A stretch of DNA of 64,000 nucleotides, taken from Buttiauxella brennerae ATCC 51605. GTDB taxonomy: Bacteria; Pseudomonadota; Gammaproteobacteria; Enterobacterales; Enterobacteriaceae. Shown piece by piece: positions 61,119 through 64,000 of this stretch (positions are counted from its first letter, which is position 1; each line of letters opens with the position of its first letter). The translations under genes were made by a program, and so were the position numbers. Below the pieces are notes generated by a model. It saw only the letters and a program-made list of their open reading frames with translations. It was not told where the DNA came from and made no database searches. The stretch covers positions 186,001 to 250,000 of the forward strand of contig NZ_LXER01000011.1 in NCBI RefSeq assembly GCF_001654925.1, written 5' to 3'.

Positions 61119-62027
61119 ATGATGTTGAGTAAGAAAAACAGCGAGGCGCTGGAAAACTTCAGTGAAAAACTAGAAGTAGAAGGCCGTAGTCTTTGGCAAG
61201 ATGCCCGTCGCCGTTTTATGCATAACCGTGCTGCGGTTGCGAGTCTGATTGTGCTGGCACTTATCGCATTGTTTGTGACCTTCGCGCCGATGCTGTCGCA
61301 GTTTAGTTATTTCGATACCGACTGGGGAATGATGTCGGCTGCACCAGATATGACATCCGGTCACTACTTCGGGACAGACTCATCGGGTCGTGACTTGTTA
61401 GTTCGTGTGGCAATTGGTGGCCGTATCTCGTTGATGGTGGGCGTTGCCGCAGCACTGGTCGCGGTAGTGGTGGGTACCTTGTATGGTTCGCTTGCGGGCT
61501 ATCTGGGTGGCAAAACTGACTCCGTGATGATGCGTCTGCTGGAGATCCTCAACTCCTTCCCATTCATGTTCTTTGTGATTTTGCTGGTGACATTCTTTGG
61601 GCAAAACATCCTGCTGATTTTTGTCGCGATCGGGATGGTTTCCTGGCTGGATATGGCGCGTATCGTGCGTGGCCAAACATTGAGCCTGAAGCGCAAAGAG
61701 TTTATCGAAGCAGCCCAGGTCGGCGGTGTTTCTACCGTTAACATCGTCGTTCGTCACATTGTGCCAAACGTACTCGGTGTGGTGGTGGTGTACGCCTCGT
61801 TGCTGGTGCCAAGCATGATTCTGTTCGAATCTTTCCTGAGTTTCCTGGGGCTGGGTACGCAAGAGCCACTAAGTAGCTGGGGTGCATTGCTGAGCGACGG
61901 TGCCAACTCCATGGAAGTTTCCCCATGGTTGCTGATGTTCCCGGCAGGTTTCCTGGTTATCACTCTGTTCTGTTTCAACTTTATCGGCGATGGCCTGCGT
62001 GATGCCCTCGACCCGAAAGATCGTTAA
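61119..62027 (+). CDS. oppC: Oligopeptide ABC transporter permease OppC
   Basis: 302 residues, the E. coli length. A cytoplasmic N-terminal extension ([33 protein letters not shown]) precedes six spans; EAA loop around [28 protein letters not shown]. Forms the membrane channel with OppB. Eleven bases before oppD. Confidence 0.97.
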   Translation: MMLSKKNSEALENFSEKLEVEGRSLWQDARRRFMHNRAAVASLIVLALIALFVTFAPMLSQFSYFDTDWGMMSAAPDMTSGHYFGTDSSGRDLLVRVAIGGRISLMVGVAAALVAVVVGTLYGSLAGYLGGKTDSVMMRLLEILNSFPFMFFVILLVTFFGQNILLIFVAIGMVSWLDMARIVRGQTLSLKRKEFIEAAQVGGVSTVNIVVRHIVPNVLGVVVVYASLLVPSMILFESFLSFLGLGTQEPLSSWGALLSDGANSMEVSPWLLMFPAGFLVITLFCFNFIGDGLRDALDPKDR

Positions 62028-62038
62028 GGAGTGCCGCG

Positions 62039-63052
62039 ATGAGCACAATTGAAAATCCTGCGGTGGTTACTCCACTGAGCCAGACTTCTACGTTGTTAGA
62101 CGTGAAAGATCTGCGCGTCACCTTCGGTACGCCAGACGGTGATGTTACTGCGGTAAACGATCTGAATTTCAGCCTGCGTGCCGGTGAAACACTGGGTATC
62201 GTCGGTGAGTCCGGTTCCGGTAAATCGCAAACGGCATTTGCTTTGATGGGCCTGCTTGCGGCAAATGGTCGTATTGGTGGGTCAGCTAAATTCAATGGCA
62301 AAGAGATCCTGAACCTGCCAGAAAACCAGCTTAACCGCCTGCGTGCGGAACAGATTTCGATGATCTTCCAGGACCCAATGACTTCACTGAATCCTTACAT
62401 GCGTGTAGGTGAGCAGTTGATGGAAGTGCTGATGTTGCACAAAAAATTGGGCAAAGCGGAAGCGTTTGAAGAATCTGTTCGTATGCTCGATGCAGTTAAA
62501 ATGCCTGAAGCGCGTAAGCGCATGCGCATGTTCCCGCATGAGTTTTCCGGCGGTATGCGCCAGCGCGTGATGATTGCGATGGCGCTGCTGTGCCGTCCAA
62601 AACTGCTGATTGCCGATGAACCAACAACCGCACTGGACGTTACTGTTCAGGCGCAAATCATGACGCTGCTCAACGATCTTAAGCGTGAGTTCAATACCGC
62701 GATTATCATGATCACCCACGATCTGGGTGTTGTGGCGGGGATCTGCGACAAAGTGCTGGTGATGTATGCCGGGCGTACGATGGAATATGGTCAGGCGCGG
62801 GATGTGTTTTACAACCCGGTTCACCCGTATTCTATAGGCCTGCTCAACGCCGTTCCGCGTCTGGATGCCGAAGGTGAATCCTTGCTGACCATTCCTGGCA
62901 ACCCGCCAAACCTGCTGCGTTTGCCGAAGGGTTGTCCGTTCCAGCCGCGTTGCCCGCATGCGATGGAAATCTGCAACACGGCACCGCCACTGGAACGATT
63001 TGGTGAAGGCCGCTTACGCGCCTGCTTTAAGCCAGTGGAGGAGTTGGTATGA
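62039..63052 (+). CDS. oppD: Oligopeptide ABC transporter ATPase OppD
   Basis: 337 residues. Walker [10 protein letters not shown], signature SGGMRQR, Walker [13 protein letters not shown], switch His in [11 protein letters not shown]. The C-terminal domain carries the [14 protein letters not shown] cysteine set of peptide ABC ATPases, which can bind a [4Fe-4S] cluster in some members. Its stop overlaps the oppF start (ATGA). Confidence 0.97.
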   Translation: MSTIENPAVVTPLSQTSTLLDVKDLRVTFGTPDGDVTAVNDLNFSLRAGETLGIVGESGSGKSQTAFALMGLLAANGRIGGSAKFNGKEILNLPENQLNRLRAEQISMIFQDPMTSLNPYMRVGEQLMEVLMLHKKLGKAEAFEESVRMLDAVKMPEARKRMRMFPHEFSGGMRQRVMIAMALLCRPKLLIADEPTTALDVTVQAQIMTLLNDLKREFNTAIIMITHDLGVVAGICDKVLVMYAGRTMEYGQARDVFYNPVHPYSIGLLNAVPRLDAEGESLLTIPGNPPNLLRLPKGCPFQPRCPHAMEICNTAPPLERFGEGRLRACFKPVEELV

Positions 63053-64000
63053 ACGCTGTGACCCAGGAGAAAAAAGTCCTCTTAGAAATCGCTGACCTCA
63101 AAGTTCACTTTGATATCAAAGATGGCAAGCAGTGGTTCTGGCAACCGTCCAAAACCCTGAAAGCGGTTGATGGCGTGACCTTGCGTTTATATGAAGGCGA
63201 AACGTTGGGCGTGGTAGGGGAATCTGGCTGCGGAAAATCGACGTTTGCCCGTGCGATTATCGGTCTGGTAAAAGCCACCGAAGGCCGTGTGGCATGGTTG
63301 GGTAAAGATTTGCTGGGTATGAATCAGGATGAGTGGCGCAATGTGCGCAGCGATATCCAGATGATTTTCCAGGACCCGCTCGCGTCGCTCAACCCGCGTA
63401 TGAACATCGGCGATATTATCGCTGAGCCACTGCGCACTTATCACCCGAAAATGCCGCGTCAGGAAGTTCGTGACCGTGTAAAAGCGATGATGATGAAAGT
63501 GGGCTTGCTGCCAAACCTCATCAACCGTTACCCGCACGAATTTTCAGGTGGTCAGTGTCAGCGTATCGGGATTGCCCGTGCGCTTATCCTTGAGCCAAAA
63601 CTGATTATCTGTGACGAACCGGTTTCGGCACTCGACGTGTCAATTCAGGCTCAGGTTGTGAACCTGCTGCAAAAACTGCAACGTGAAATGGGGCTTTCCC
63701 TTATCTTCATCGCGCACGATTTGGCGGTGGTAAAACACATCTCTGACCGTGTTCTGGTAATGTATCTGGGCCATGCTGTCGAGTTGGGCACCTATGATGA
63801 GGTGTATCACAACCCGTTGCACCCTTACACCAAAGCATTGATGTCTGCGGTGCCCATTCCTGACCCGGATCTGGAAAGAAATAAAACGATACAACTTCTT
63901 GAAGGGGAGTTGCCATCGCCAATCAACCCGCCGTCAGGCTGCGTGTTCCGTACTCGCTGCCCGATTGCAGGGCCAGAATGTGCGAAAACTCGCCCGGTTC
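63049..64000 (+). CDS. oppF: Oligopeptide ABC transporter ATPase OppF, partial (C-terminus outside window)
   Basis: First 317 residues of a protein that has 334 in E. coli; the frame runs off the right edge. Walker [10 protein letters not shown], signature SGGQCQR, Walker [13 protein letters not shown], switch His in FIAHDLAVV. The [14 protein letters not shown] set at the end corresponds to that in OppD. Heterodimerises with OppD to power OppBC. Starts in the oppD stop (ATGA). Confidence 0.97.
   Translation, partial: MNAVTQEKKVLLEIADLKVHFDIKDGKQWFWQPSKTLKAVDGVTLRLYEGETLGVVGESGCGKSTFARAIIGLVKATEGRVAWLGKDLLGMNQDEWRNVRSDIQMIFQDPLASLNPRMNIGDIIAEPLRTYHPKMPRQEVRDRVKAMMMKVGLLPNLINRYPHEFSGGQCQRIGIARALILEPKLIICDEPVSALDVSIQAQVVNLLQKLQREMGLSLIFIAHDLAVVKHISDRVLVMYLGHAVELGTYDEVYHNPLHPYTKALMSAVPIPDPDLERNKTIQLLEGELPSPINPPSGCVFRTRCPIAGPECAKTRPV

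Overview
This is chromosomal DNA of an enterobacterium (Enterobacteriaceae). Gene content and order follow the E. coli 27-28 min region from ychF to oppF closely, and most proteins have the length and motifs of the E. coli ones. It is not E. coli or Salmonella. It carries a Klebsiella-type assimilatory nitrate operon (nas), a regulator/epimerase/transporter cassette between narK and narG, a DMT-exporter/Lrp-regulator pair after narI, and ugd plus a UDP-glucuronate epimerase gene between galU and hns. Klebsiella, Kluyvera, Buttiauxella or Enterobacter relatives fit; the genus cannot be fixed from the sequence alone.

Layout. 1-12 kb: housekeeping genes. ychF (cut by the window edge) and pth run leftward. 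ychH and dauA converge. prs, ispE and lolB run leftward, with a PurR operator and promoter for prs inside ispE. hemA-prfA-prmC-sirB2-sirB1-kdsA run rightward. 12-15.5 kb: chaA, chaB, chaC, a small unknown gene and ychN. 15.5-26.6 kb: the nas regulon. NasR is an ANTAR antiterminator. A sigma54-type promoter with possible NtrC sites is followed by a leader with an ANTAR-type hairpin and a strong terminator. Then come a nitrate ABC transporter (nasFED), a 1355-residue protein fusing a NasC-like reductase to the NasB nitrite reductase, and nitrate reductase NasA. 26.7-42.5 kb: ychO, the nitrate-sensing pair narXL, the nitrate/nitrite transporter narK, an accessory gntR-epimerase-MFS cassette, and respiratory nitrate reductase narGHJI. 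FNR boxes and NarL heptamers precede narK and narG. Assimilatory and respiratory nitrate use are therefore side by side.

42.5-48.4 kb: an EamA exporter and a divergent Lrp-type regulator, then two tRNA-Tyr genes read leftward and followed by 175-bp tandem repeats that each begin with the tRNA 3' end (the E. coli tyrT/rtT arrangement), then purU, ychJ, rssA and rssB. 48.5-52 kb: galU-ugd-uge, a line for UDP-glucose, UDP-glucuronate and UDP-galacturonate, with an ERIC element between ugd and uge. 52-58 kb: hns, tdk, adhE (long structured leader and a perfect CRP box) and ychE. 58.4-64 kb: oppABCDF, with a long leader, a large hairpin between oppA and oppB, and oppF cut by the window edge.

No phage, insertion sequence, CRISPR array or defence system was seen. 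The most unusual points are the NasC-NasB fusion with an ATGA at the join, the complete nas leader logic, the narK-narG cassette with a HutC-type operator palindrome, and the tyrT-associated repeats.
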